From Acinetobacter terrae (lineage in GTDB: Bacteria > Pseudomonadota > Gammaproteobacteria > Pseudomonadales > Moraxellaceae), in contig NZ_JABERI010000025.1 in assembly GCF_013004375.1 (NCBI RefSeq), positions 1 through 64,000 on the forward strand: DNA of 64,000 bases. The letters run 5' to 3'. Within the stretch, counting starts at the first letter, position 1. Each line of letters starts with the position of its first letter. Under the pieces are notes generated by a model. That model ran no database searches. It saw only the letters and a list, made by a program, of their open reading frames with translations, and was not told the origin of the DNA. Below, in pieces: positions 19,904 through 28,599 of the stretch. Both the position numbers and the translations under genes were made by a program.

Positions 19904-20614
19904 ATGGACCAGGTCATGCAAGCAATTATTCTCGATACAGAAACCCATACACTAAATGGACAGCCGATTGAGATTGCCTATGCACCGGTTCAAATCAATG
20001 AAGGTAAACTGACCCTCGATAAGACCCAAATTTTTGACCAGCTGTATAGTGTAGATGAACCCATTTCTTATGCGGCAATGGCGGTACATCATATTTTAGA
20101 GTCTGAGTTAGTCGATCAGCCCCACTATACGACCTTCACCCTGCCAAGCGATACCACTTACATTATTGGTCACAACATTGATTACGATATTCGCGCACTT
20201 GAAAAATGTGGTGTAGATTCTAAAAATATTAAAGCCATTTGTACCCTTGCCCTTGCCCGTTTAGTCTGGCCAGATGCTGAAGCACATAATATTTCTGCGC
20301 TCATTTATATGATTACCAAAGGCAGTGCAAAAGCCCGCGATATGATTAAAAAAGCACATCGTGCCGATATGGATATTATTTTAACCGCAAATATTTTGAT
20401 GCATGAAATCCATCATCTGAAAATTCAAAGTATTGAAGAACTTTATCAAGCATCTGAAGATGCACGTATTCCACGTAGCATTAATTTTGGTAAACACCGT
20501 GGCACTGCCATTACTGATTTACCCGCAGACTATATGCAGTGGCTGCTTCGTCAAGAAGACCTAGACCCTTACCTACGTAAGGCAATCGAAAATGCAAAGA
20601 TCGTGACCTTATAA
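19904..20614 (+). CDS. DEDDh-type 3'-5' exonuclease with C-terminal DUF3820-like segment
   Basis: The first block ILDTET carries the metal-binding DxE (residues 11-13), GHNIDYDI provides the second Asp, and HRADMD gives the HxAxxD signature of the DEDDh class. The last 45 residues (NFGKHRGTAITDLPADYMQWL) match the small domain often appended to such exonucleases, as in ExoX-type proteins. It should degrade DNA or RNA from the 3' end in the cytoplasm; the substrate is unknown. A second start at 19916 is equally possible. Confidence 0.85.
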   Translation: MDQVMQAIILDTETHTLNGQPIEIAYAPVQINEGKLTLDKTQIFDQLYSVDEPISYAAMAVHHILESELVDQPHYTTFTLPSDTTYIIGHNIDYDIRALEKCGVDSKNIKAICTLALARLVWPDAEAHNISALIYMITKGSAKARDMIKKAHRADMDIILTANILMHEIHHLKIQSIEELYQASEDARIPRSINFGKHRGTAITDLPADYMQWLLRQEDLDPYLRKAIENAKIVTL

Positions 20615-20701
20615 TCTTTTGATTTGTAATATTTTTACATATTATTGTCATTATTACTGAATACAATCTGCCTTAATTTATTTTGGAGAGTAAATTAAGG
20701 C

Positions 20702-21343
20702 ATGTCTCAATATCATAAAACCGACTTAGGCATTGAAAGTTTAAAACAGCGTTCAATGGATTTGAATGCTCGCCAACGTAGACTTTTACTCCTCATTGGA
20801 ACAGAAGATTTCAATCTCCTCAACGAACAATTTAAACATCGTATTGCACCGGTAGAATTACTCGAACAATTGGTTGAGATGGGTTTAATTGCTTGTTCTA
20901 ACGTTGAGCAAATTCAAACAACAGTTTCTTCACCTGTGGTGAATAGTGAAATTGAAACCAGCCTCTCAACTCAAACCACCACAATACTTGCTGAGAAGTT
21001 TGCTGAACCGATTACGACTACTGCTGCTATCACACCCTCTATTTCAAGCATAGCTGAGCCTATTTCTCAGGTAACAAAATCACAAAATGAAATACAAATG
21101 ATTATCGAAGCTTTAGACTTCGAAGAAGTAAAACAATTAATGACACATCTTCTACAACAAAACTGCGGGCTAATGGCAAAACAACTGACTACTCGGATTC
21201 AACAAACCCAAGATTTACGCAGTTTAAAACTGTGTCAGATGCAATGGATTACAGAATTACAAGAAAGTCGTATTCCCGCCGATGAGTTGAATCAATGTTT
21301 AAAGCAAATCAATTTCTCTCTACAAAAGCTAAATGCTTCATAA
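20702..21343 (+). CDS. Conserved hypothetical protein
   Basis: I do not recognise this 213-residue protein. The N-terminal 65 residues are helical and basic (LNARQRRLLLLIGTEDFNLL) and could form a winged-helix-like unit. A Thr/Ser/Ile-rich linker spans about residues 75-130, and a helical C-terminal domain follows. There is no signal peptide or membrane segment. The frame is clean and ORF-like over its whole length, with GGAG about 15 nt and AAGG 1 nt before the ATG. Confidence 0.7.
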   Translation: MSQYHKTDLGIESLKQRSMDLNARQRRLLLLIGTEDFNLLNEQFKHRIAPVELLEQLVEMGLIACSNVEQIQTTVSSPVVNSEIETSLSTQTTTILAEKFAEPITTTAAITPSISSIAEPISQVTKSQNEIQMIIEALDFEEVKQLMTHLLQQNCGLMAKQLTTRIQQTQDLRSLKLCQMQWITELQESRIPADELNQCLKQINFSLQKLNAS

Positions 21344-21384
21344 AATTTAAGAGGATTTTTCTGTTTGATGATTCATTTCAGGTC

Positions 21385-21498
21385 TTAGCTAGATGACTGT
21401 GTTGATCTTTTCTTATTATAAAACAATGATATTAAGATCATCGCAATCACATTATACGAAGCAAAAGCTAAAAGAATCCCTCTAAATACGACCTTTGC
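21385..21498 (-). pseudogene. Possible C-terminal remnant of a small membrane protein
   Basis: A minus-strand frame of 37 codons without a start codon encodes a hydrophobic helix (GILLAFASYNVIAMILISLF) followed by a basic tail. It is bounded upstream by an in-frame stop. The helix-then-lysine pattern looks like real coding sequence, but no family can be named. Confidence 0.3.
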
Positions 21499-21556
21499 TC
21501 AATGGCGAATATCTTCCAAAACCCCCATATAGTAGGTATTTCAGGGGGAATTCATT

Positions 21557-21907
21557 ATGACATCTCTACATTATTTAGAATTTCATTCAGCTGACAATCC
21601 CATGTACTTAAAAAAAGTAGGCAATTGGGTGCTGACATTTTTAAATTCTAAAGATGAATCGACCAACATCCAGCTTGCCATTACCAGTGTATTGCCTCGC
21701 CAAGTGAGTGAAAACCTGCAACCTGTTCGAGTCCTCATTCATAACACAGAAGTTGAGAATCGCTGGTTGATCCAGCAGATCGAATGTTATGACAGCGCAC
21801 AAGGTAAAGATGAACAATTTAGCTGTAATGATGAAACTGGAATTAAAGTCATTCAAAGCATTATTCAAGAATTTGATAAATATGATGTCGAAGTAAATTT
21901 ATTATAA
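21557..21907 (+). CDS. Conserved hypothetical protein
   Basis: This is a 116-residue soluble protein of unknown function with alternating strands and helices and no signal peptide. AGGGGG lies about 8 nt before the ATG, the best ribosome binding site in this part of the window. A strong terminator follows 14 bp after the stop, so the gene is very likely real and transcribed alone. Confidence 0.75.
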   Translation: MTSLHYLEFHSADNPMYLKKVGNWVLTFLNSKDESTNIQLAITSVLPRQVSENLQPVRVLIHNTEVENRWLIQQIECYDSAQGKDEQFSCNDETGIKVIQSIIQEFDKYDVEVNLL

Positions 21908-21920
21908 ATTTTAGCCCTTG

Positions 21921-21943
21921 GCTCACTTCGGTGGGCTTTTTTT
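21921..21943 (+). terminator. UUCG-tetraloop terminator
   Basis: GCTCAC and GTGGGC pair around a TTCG tetraloop and are followed by seven T residues. Confidence 0.9.
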
Positions 21944-22011
21944 ATTTTAAATCATTGAGCGTTAATAACACTTAAGCAACTAGAAACCACTTATCTATAC
22001 TTAGGCGCATT

Positions 22012-22040
22012 AAAAAACTCACCCTGTCGGTGAGTTTTTT
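22012..22040. terminator. Bidirectional terminator
   Basis: CTCACC and GGTGAG flanked by six A and six T residues can stop transcription from either side. It probably serves the small minus-strand gene at 22091. Confidence 0.85.
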
Positions 22041-22090
22041 AATATCTGATACTTTTATTTGAATAAACTCTATATTTAACCATATTTGCA

Positions 22091-22309
22091 TTACTCAATA
22101 ATGCGATAAATACTGTCTGAATTGCGACTCTCAAAAAGCAATTCAATACTGGGTTGAATCATTTCACCATCTACAACAATATGTTCAATTCTTTGAAATA
22201 TTGATAGTTTATTCGACTCAGCATTCTCAGGAAGATCTCGAAGTAATGCATGTACTTCATGTACCTTACTAAACTGGTCTTTTACCTTCACCTCAATCAT
22301 TTGAGTCAT
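22091..22309 (-). CDS. Small hypothetical protein
   Basis: This is a 72-residue, acidic, soluble protein with no recognised domain. GGAAG lies about 9 nt before the ATG, and the terminator at 22012 follows within 80 bp. Those flanking signals are the main reason to accept it. Confidence 0.55.
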   Translation of the reverse strand: MTQMIEVKVKDQFSKVHEVHALLRDLPENAESNKLSIFQRIEHIVVDGEMIQPSIELLFESRNSDSIYRIIE

Positions 22310-22540
22310 GGAGGCTCACTTCCTATTTGATTTAATGAACCTTTTTATAGCATATGTTCTGTCATAGACATTGCTTGGAGATGTTAGATTTTTTGGCAAT
22401 GTAACTTTTTATAATCAGATACATGACATCTATTTTAAATTATGCAGACAAAAAGCTAGAGATAACTCAAAACAGTACCCTTTCCGCACTACACGCCTAG
22501 ACTCGCTAAAATTTAAATCATAAAAAATCTTTTGGATTTA

Positions 22541-22680
22541 AAAATAAGAAAGCCCGCATTTCTGCGGGCTTTTATGTTGGAAGGCTAGTGCTGATTTCTT
22601 GTTCAACCCTAAGGTTGTAAACTCAACGAGCTGTCATTGATCCGTCCAACTACTTTGTAGCGTCATCTAAGACCTACTGT
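22541..22680 (-). ncRNA. Candidate intergenic small RNA of about 140 nt
   Basis: A good sigma-70 promoter on the minus strand (22687-22715) is followed, with no open frame, by a GC-rich terminator (arms AAGCCCGCA and TGCGGGCTT, 22550-22571) about 110 nt downstream. Between them are small hairpins: CTAC/GTAG around AAA, CAACC/GGTTG around TTAG, and a longer pairing of GTTGGA with TCCAAC. The nearest genes lie 230 bp left and 180 bp right, so it is a stand-alone unit. I do not recognise it as tmRNA, 6S, 4.5S or RNase P RNA. Confidence 0.55.
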
Positions 22681-22686
22681 AGTTTT

Positions 22687-22715
22687 ACTATAAGCGTATA
22701 CAATTTTTCTGGCAA
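22687..22715 (-). promoter_or_regulatory. Sigma-70 promoter of the candidate small RNA
   Basis: On the minus strand TTGCCA (22715-22710) and TATAGT (22692-22687) are 17 nt apart, the ideal spacing. The expected start of transcription is near 22680. Confidence 0.6.
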
Positions 22716-22861
22716 GTCCCGTTAACACTCTAAAGTAATTGGATAAAAAAAATACTATTGATAGTTTTCAATTTTAGTAGATCATTGCAGGCATCAGCCT
22801 ATAGATCATTCTTCAGTTGAATCGAGTAAAATTGCACAGCATTTTTGACGAGCCTGACGCA

Positions 22862-23410
22862 ATGTTAGTTCTATTGATTTTAAGCGACTTATATCGATAT
22901 TGTGGCAACACAAAATTCAGTTCATTTATTAAAAACTACTTTTTTAATCGTGGCTTTAATTTCAGTTTTTGGCTTCGTTTAGCTGGCTCAAAATCGATTA
23001 TTGCGAAATTTGCTTATCCGATTTTTTATTATAAAAATAAAAAATACGGTATCGATATTCATTGCACCACAAAAATCGGTTATGGACTCTATATCGGTCA
23101 TGGCGGACCGCTTGTGATCAATCCCACCACGATTATTAGCAACAACGTCAATCTTTCACAATACATGACCATTGGTGCAAACGGTGGCAGTCAAGCAGCT
23201 GTAATTGGTGACAATGTTTATATTGGACCCAATGTCTGTGTGATTGACAATGTGCATATTGGAAACAATGTAACGATTGGTGCAGGTAGTGTGGTGACGA
23301 AAGATATTCCTGAAAATGCAACTGCAGTCGGCAACTATGCGAAAGTGATTAATTACAACAACGCAGGAAAATCAGTAAATAGACGCTGGCCTCTAAATTT
23401 AGCGCAATAA
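22862..23410 (+). CDS. Serine O-acetyltransferase-like hexapeptide transferase
   Basis: The 182-residue product resembles short CysE/EpsC serine acetyltransferases, which make O-acetylserine from serine and acetyl-CoA. The start LILSDLYRY, the left-handed beta-helix hexapeptide repeats (IGAGSVVTKDIPENATAVG at the C-terminal end) and the catalytic region IGYGLYIGHGGPLVINPT support this. I chose the ATG at 22862; a TTG at 22817 would add 15 residues. No cysteine-synthesis or polysaccharide gene is adjacent, so a role in surface sugar O-acetylation is also possible. Confidence 0.78.
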   Translation: MLVLLILSDLYRYCGNTKFSSFIKNYFFNRGFNFSFWLRLAGSKSIIAKFAYPIFYYKNKKYGIDIHCTTKIGYGLYIGHGGPLVINPTTIISNNVNLSQYMTIGANGGSQAAVIGDNVYIGPNVCVIDNVHIGNNVTIGAGSVVTKDIPENATAVGNYAKVINYNNAGKSVNRRWPLNLAQ

Positions 23411-23434
23411 AAAGAGGACTTTTGCCCTCTTTTC
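23409..23434 (+). terminator. Terminator of the acetyltransferase gene
   Basis: AAAAGAGG and CCTCTTTT form the stem directly after the stop codon, followed by more T residues. Confidence 0.75.
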
Positions 23435-23442
23435 TCAATATT

Positions 23443-23473
23443 TGGTGTACCCAGCAGGACTCGAACCCACGCC
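23443..23473 (-). pseudogene. Orphan 3' end of a tRNA gene (possible attachment-site copy)
   Basis: On the minus strand the 31 nt form a complete T arm (GTGGG, TTCGAGT, CCTGC), a 7-nt acceptor 3' strand (TGGGTAC), a discriminator A and encoded CCA. Nothing upstream resembles the D or anticodon arm; AT-rich DNA replaces it. It matches the 3' end of the tRNA-Arg(CCG) at 33943 in 27 of 31 positions, including a block of 17 identical bases, in the same orientation. This is what a displaced tRNA end at the far side of an integrated island looks like. Confidence 0.7.
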
Positions 23474-23655
23474 AAAAACCTTTATTTATAAACCTTTAAT
23501 ACATGTTGATAATTTCATGTATTCTCATTTATAAATATTCCTATATCATTTATCCATTATTTTACAATTTATTTAATCGAAATAGAAAAGCTCATATATC
23601 AAAAGTTTTAATCTGATTTTCACCGTATTATGACAGCATTTAAATAATACTGAGC

Positions 23656-25329
23656 TTAAAACGTTTTTCTTAAATTTAACCAGTACTGATTATTATCACG
23701 GTCACTCAATTGACTTGGGGTACTGCCAATTGGAAAACCCACTTCAGCATTGGCTTGAATATTCCAGACACTACTCCAGTTCAAACCCAGACCTGCACTA
23801 CTAATTCGCGCGGTATTGTCACCCGTTACACCTATCCAAGGCTCAGCATTCAGGGTCACATCTGCTGTATCCACAAAGATTTTAGCCCCAATCTGATGTT
23901 TATCATTGCTAAAAAGTGACTGGCGAAGCTCTACTGTAGCAAAGTAACCTGATGAGCCGGAAAATTGGCTAGACTCATAGCCACGTACATTGAACGGTCC
24001 GCCACTTGAATATTGCTCCGCACTATCAAGATTATAAGGACTGTATTGACCATATATAGCAACATAGCCTTGCGTACCCTTGTTACCCAAGCTCTGTAAA
24101 CGGGAAAGATTCAAACTGGCGGTATAAAAGTCACCTTGGGTATTGGCTGTTTGTGCATCTACACTAGCTGTATCTGCGTCTTTAAATTTCACACGACCAT
24201 AGCTTGTAGAGGCACCTAATTGGGTTAATCCTCCACCTGCGAATTGGTCATAGTGAGAACTCTCTAAACGTGCGGTAATCAAATCAATATCTCGATGTCT
24301 GAAATTTTGATTCAACTTGATATCATCCTCAAGTTGTTTATGATCATATTGCAAAGTCACCAATACCTCTGAGGTATTACTCAATAAAGCAGGCTGTGAA
24401 ATCCAGACACTACTTTGTGCCGCATTTCCTTCAACACCTAAAACTTTTAATTCCTTACCCAGCTCATAATCTAAATAGGAATAGCTGGCACCGAGTCGTG
24501 TGCCCATACCAGTAAAGGTAAATACATATCCCACTTTACCGTAATTCAAACGTTGCCCTGAAGTTAGCCCCTCAAAACTGAGTTCATCGCCTAAACCTGC
24601 CAGATTATTTAAAACAATACCTGCACTGAGTCTGGCTCGATTGGTATAAGGGCTGCCATAATTATCTGCACCGACATAACCACTTAGCATTGAATCATCT
24701 TGTACATCTACAGTAAGTTGACTACTGCCTGGGGTTTCCCCAGGGCCAAGCACATTAGAGCTATACACTCCACTCAGTCGATTGATTAACTTCAGTTGCT
24801 GTTCTAGAGTCTGGTTATCAATTTGCTCACCTTTTTTTAGCGGAGCTACTGTTGCATGGATTAACCAGTCTTGTGTACGGCTTTTATTATTTACAACAGT
24901 TTGCTCATAACGAGCTTCCAAAACAGCAATTCGGACTTTTCCATCCTCCAAGGTCTGTTCTGGCAAGTAGGCATAACTATAAATATAACCGTGATTGTAA
25001 TAATACTGAGTGATGCGTTGCACAACAGCATTAAGCTGTGACAGGCTGATTCGGCGTCCTTCAACTTCTGCTACCAAAGCATGTAAGCCTGCGTTACTGA
25101 AGCGAGTATTTCCTTCAATACTTATTTGACTGATGTCAATCTGTACGTGTGAATCTTCAAGTGTAAATGGAGAGTCAAGATTTTCAATATCTACATCCGC
25201 CTGTGGAGCAGACAATTTCTCTCGTTGCTGTTGTTGTAATAATTGACCAGAATTTGGAATAACTTCTGCTTTTATGTTCATTGAACATATACTTATTGAA
25301 AGCGCAAGTAAGGTATATGGATATCTCAT
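23656..25329 (-). CDS. ShlB/FhaC-type two-partner secretion transporter (TpsB)
   Basis: The 557-residue outer-membrane protein exports its TpsA partner. After a signal peptide (residues 1-21) come a POTRA domain (VQIDISQISIEGNTRFS, about residues 60-135) and a second POTRA-like part, then a 16-strand barrel. The hallmark VRGY in GGPFNVRGYESS (around residue 450) is present, and the chain ends in a terminal Phe, the outer-membrane insertion signal. It lies 298 bp downstream of tpsA on the same strand. The ATG at 25329 lacks a good ribosome binding site, so some translation or transcription linked to tpsA is plausible. Confidence 0.93.
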   Translation of the reverse strand: MRYPYTLLALSISICSMNIKAEVIPNSGQLLQQQQREKLSAPQADVDIENLDSPFTLEDSHVQIDISQISIEGNTRFSNAGLHALVAEVEGRRISLSQLNAVVQRITQYYYNHGYIYSYAYLPEQTLEDGKVRIAVLEARYEQTVVNNKSRTQDWLIHATVAPLKKGEQIDNQTLEQQLKLINRLSGVYSSNVLGPGETPGSSQLTVDVQDDSMLSGYVGADNYGSPYTNRARLSAGIVLNNLAGLGDELSFEGLTSGQRLNYGKVGYVFTFTGMGTRLGASYSYLDYELGKELKVLGVEGNAAQSSVWISQPALLSNTSEVLVTLQYDHKQLEDDIKLNQNFRHRDIDLITARLESSHYDQFAGGGLTQLGASTSYGRVKFKDADTASVDAQTANTQGDFYTASLNLSRLQSLGNKGTQGYVAIYGQYSPYNLDSAEQYSSGGPFNVRGYESSQFSGSSGYFATVELRQSLFSNDKHQIGAKIFVDTADVTLNAEPWIGVTGDNTARISSAGLGLNWSSVWNIQANAEVGFPIGSTPSQLSDRDNNQYWLNLRKTF

Positions 25330-25493
25330 GAGTTAATGTCCGCCCATTAAAATTAGAATTTTTGGCATCCTTCACCACGGTTTATTACTTTTTTAGATTT
25401 AATTCTAAAGCTTATTGTATCCAAAATGGATACTCTCTATCTGAATCTGAAAGCTTATTTATCCAAAATGAATACCATGATTATCTAAACAAT

Positions 25494-25526
25494 ATCTCCT
25501 GAAATCTAATTAAGATTTTCAGGAGA
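25494..25526. repeat. Inverted repeat between tpsA and tpsB
   Basis: TCTCCTGAAA and TTTTCAGGAGA form a near-perfect stem around an AT-rich loop. No T-run follows on the minus strand, so it is more likely an mRNA-stabilising or attenuating hairpin than a terminator. Confidence 0.45.
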
Positions 25527-25627
25527 CATATGTCCTATAACTTAATCATTGTTATTTAGAATCCATCCCAGCATCAACTTTCACTGCTACCAGGATGAAT
25601 TCACGATTTGTTCTGCCACCAAGTTCA

Positions 25628-26932
25628 CTAGTCATTAGTTACTTGATTCTGGATTTCCATTACCAGTCCTGGATTGCCATTGCCATTACCAGATCCTGGA
25701 TAGCCATTACCATTACCAGATCCTGGATAGCCATTACCATTACCATTACCAGATCCTGGATAGCCATTACCATTACCAGATCCTGGATAGCCATTGCCAT
25801 TACCGGATCCTGGATAGCCATTGCCATTACCGGATCCTGGATAGCCATTACCATTACCAGATCCTGGATAGCCATTGCCATTACCGGATCCTGGATAGCC
25901 ATTGCCATTACCAGATCCTGGATAGCCATTGCCATTACCAGATCCTGGATAGCCATTGCCATTACCCGGTCCTGTACTCACTAAGGTAATTCTACCTTGG
26001 TTATTCAGGCTAATTCTATTGGCTCGAATAACCCCACTATTGTTGACCACAGCTCTTCTTAGACGATTTTGCTCTAAGCCAGTTAAATATACAGAGCCAT
26101 TATTAGCAACGATAGTTCCCCTATTATTAACCAAAGACTGTAATGCTCCTCGATCGATCTGATATCGGGTTAAACTACCGTTTTGCAGAGCCAAGGTCAC
26201 TTGAGTAGCGCTGGTTAGAAGTGTTCTGCCATTAGGGGTACGAATGGTACCACTGTTGATGACCCGAGGGGCTATCAATGCGACTGTTCCACCTGACCGT
26301 GTAGTAATACTACCTTGGTTTTCTACCGTCGCTCTGCTATTGGCTGCACCACTTAAAGTATATCTTCCAGTTCGCAAGCTATTTTGCAGATTACGATCGT
26401 TAATATTCAGAGTGGAAGCCACAATCCCCCCCACATTCACCTGAGCTGTTCTAGAAAACACCACTCCGTTTGGATTCAATAAAAAGACCTGACCGTTAGA
26501 ATTTAAACGCCCAGCGATTTCTGATGCATTTCTATCACGGACTTGGTTAACTGCGACTGAAGACCGGTTAGGCTGTCTAAAATTTACTGTAGCATTTCTA
26601 CCAATATCAAAAGTATTCCACCTAGCACTCATATTTTGGCTTCTTTGATTGATATTTAAGGTATTGCCACTTCTAGCCACCTGGGCATTACCAGAGGTAA
26701 TGTTACCGCCTGTAGGTAAGGCATTAGGTGCTGGGGCAGCCTGGATAGACAGGGGTAACAGGGCAGAACTCACGAATAACAAAGCAGCACCGATCTTCTG
26801 ACCTAAGTGACTTTGATGGTCAGTGATAGAAGTAGAACTCTGGCTACTCTTCTGATGGCTTTTGGCTAGCTCTGATACAGCTTGCCAGCACGATAACTGC
26901 TTATTCCATATTCTTTTATAAATTTTATTCAT
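25628..26932 (-). CDS. Short filamentous-haemagglutinin-type TpsA exoprotein with repeat tail
   Basis: The 434-residue product starts with an extended signal peptide (MNKIYKRIWNKQLSCW) and a cleavage region near QAAPAPNA, then a full TPS secretion domain (about residues 70-250, with FLLNPNGVVFS). A second beta-helix-like part runs to about residue 325. The tail is ten copies of the nonapeptide GNGNGYPGS. Typical TpsA proteins have thousands of residues, so this one is unusually small. GGAGGTG sits 5 nt before the ATG and fixes the start. A 1-nt deletion in the last repeat changes only the last 13 or so residues. Role inferred: secreted surface or released fibre protein. Confidence 0.88.
   Translation of the reverse strand: MNKIYKRIWNKQLSCWQAVSELAKSHQKSSQSSTSITDHQSHLGQKIGAALLFVSSALLPLSIQAAPAPNALPTGGNITSGNAQVARSGNTLNINQRSQNMSARWNTFDIGRNATVNFRQPNRSSVAVNQVRDRNASEIAGRLNSNGQVFLLNPNGVVFSRTAQVNVGGIVASTLNINDRNLQNSLRTGRYTLSGAANSRATVENQGSITTRSGGTVALIAPRVINSGTIRTPNGRTLLTSATQVTLALQNGSLTRYQIDRGALQSLVNNRGTIVANNGSVYLTGLEQNRLRRAVVNNSGVIRANRISLNNQGRITLVSTGPGNGNGYPGSGNGNGYPGSGNGNGYPGSGNGNGYPGSGNGNGYPGSGNGNGYPGSGNGNGYPGSGNGNGYPGSGNGNGNGYPGSGNGNGYPGSGNGNGNPGLVMEIQNQVTND
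25655..25973. repeat. 27-bp tandem repeat tract in tpsA
   Basis: About ten near-identical 27-bp units, each encoding GNGNGYPGS on the minus strand, with two 6-bp (NG) variants. Units differ mainly at silent A/G positions (CCATTACC versus CCATTGCC). The tract is open in several frames, which produces spurious reading frames on both strands. Confidence 0.95.
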
Positions 26933-26945
26933 TTTACACCTCCAA

Positions 26946-28599
26946 CATATAAATAGGAGTAAGTAAATTCAATATCAAATATTACTACTCACTATGTCTT
27001 AAACCATGCTGACAAATCAACATGGGTCAAAATGAAAGGCTATTTTGATATCTTTCTTAAATAGAATATAAAATGGCATTATTAAAACCATTTTTATAGA
27101 ATCCAAAACTATTATCCAAAAAATGAATAACCTTATTATTTTGATCATTCTATTCCTCTACTTAAAAACCCAGTCACAAGCTTAAAGAGTGAAAGCTAGT
27201 AACCACCAACAGTTATAATATTAAAAAATTAAAAAAACATGATAGATTAAATGATTTAATTATTACTTTTGTTAATTTCAAAATAACCATTTATTTTTTA
27301 AACATTTTTTTAAAAAATAAAGAGAAAAAATTTCATTATGAGAAATAAATAATAATAAAAGATCTTATTTTTTAGAGACTTGTTTATTTTACTGGGAATT
27401 TGAAGACCTTCATGCTGCAACTCATCGAGCTTATCAAAAAAATAAAAACCATTAAAAACAATATTTTGTAAAAAATTATCGATTCAACCAAAAGGATAAA
27501 TATCTGATTTTTATATGTAAAAAAAAATAAAAATCAATAAATTTTCATTCGAAATATATAGTAATAAAGTGGATTAATAACAAAAAAAATAATCAATTAT
27601 TAAAAAATAAAATTAAATAAAATATACATTCTTAATCTTATAAAAGAATAATACAATATAAAGAATAACTCACCAATAAACTAATACAAAAATTAATAAC
27701 ACTCTCACTTAAGACCAGTTAAAAATTATTTAAAAAAATAAAAACTCAATAACTTTTTTATTTTATTCATTATTTCTTAATTATCTAATTTTTTTAAAAA
27801 CAATTTCAAATAATCTATTTTACTCCCTCATACAATATAGAACTTGAAAATTAATTTTTATACTCATCCAAAATGTCATTTTATAGAGTTTATGGAAAGG
27901 CTATGGCTTAAATTTCAGTGTTATTTAGAAAAACTGACTGCTGCTCTATAAAAATAGATGATGCAAAATAATATTTTTACTCGTTTTTTATTTGATATTT
28001 CAACTTAAATGTTTAGACTTGTTGGTAATGTAATTTATTCATACTATTACCTTTTGTACTTAAACCATTTACTTTTGTACTTAAACCTTTGATTGTAACT
28101 TTGGAATAATATTAGAGAAATAGAGAGTTTCTCTTCGCTATGATGTTTTGTAAATCGCATTCACGAGATACTCCTAGTCAGCTCCCCCTTCTCCAGTAAT
28201 CTTAATAGAAATTATTTTCTAATTAAAAAACTGATTCATGATTTTGCAAAAGTAAGAGAAAAAGGTTACCCAAGTTTGAAACTTCAATTTTTATAAAGAC
28301 TTCCTTGTGTCATTACTTAACTTGATGTTTTAGCCGATGATTCCTTAACTTGAATAGTTGGTTTAAACAGGATTCGGGTTACATGGAAAAAGTTTCATCT
28401 CACCTACCATATTTTCTAGCATTAAAACTCTACAATAATTGGTTTAAATTTTTTAAATATTCACTAGGTCTAAGTTCGAGCGCCCCCTACCTGAAGATCA
28501 CGATAAATCCTCTTTCACACCTGCTGTGCACCCTGCTCAGGCGAAGTCATCATCTGTATCGCATAGCTATTAGAACTCTAACTGGCGTAGGCTGTACGT
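26946..28599. other. Extremely AT-rich gene-free region upstream of tpsA
   Basis: This 1.65-kb stretch is far richer in A and T than its surroundings, with long poly-A and poly-T runs from about 27,200 to 27,900. No convincing gene is present; a frame at 28350-28607 has no homology-like features. A 16-bp direct repeat (CTTTTGTACTTAAACC) occurs at 28050 and 28071. A TATCCAAAATG-like motif occurs near 27112 and 27866 and again between tpsA and tpsB. The region could bind H-NS-type silencers and contain the tpsA promoter. Confidence 0.6.

Noticed and set aside
25595..25984. Open frames on both strands across the tpsA repeat tract, and a CRISPR-like look
   Set aside because: They result from a 27-bp repeat that is open in several frames. 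The units are contiguous without spacers, so it is not a CRISPR array.
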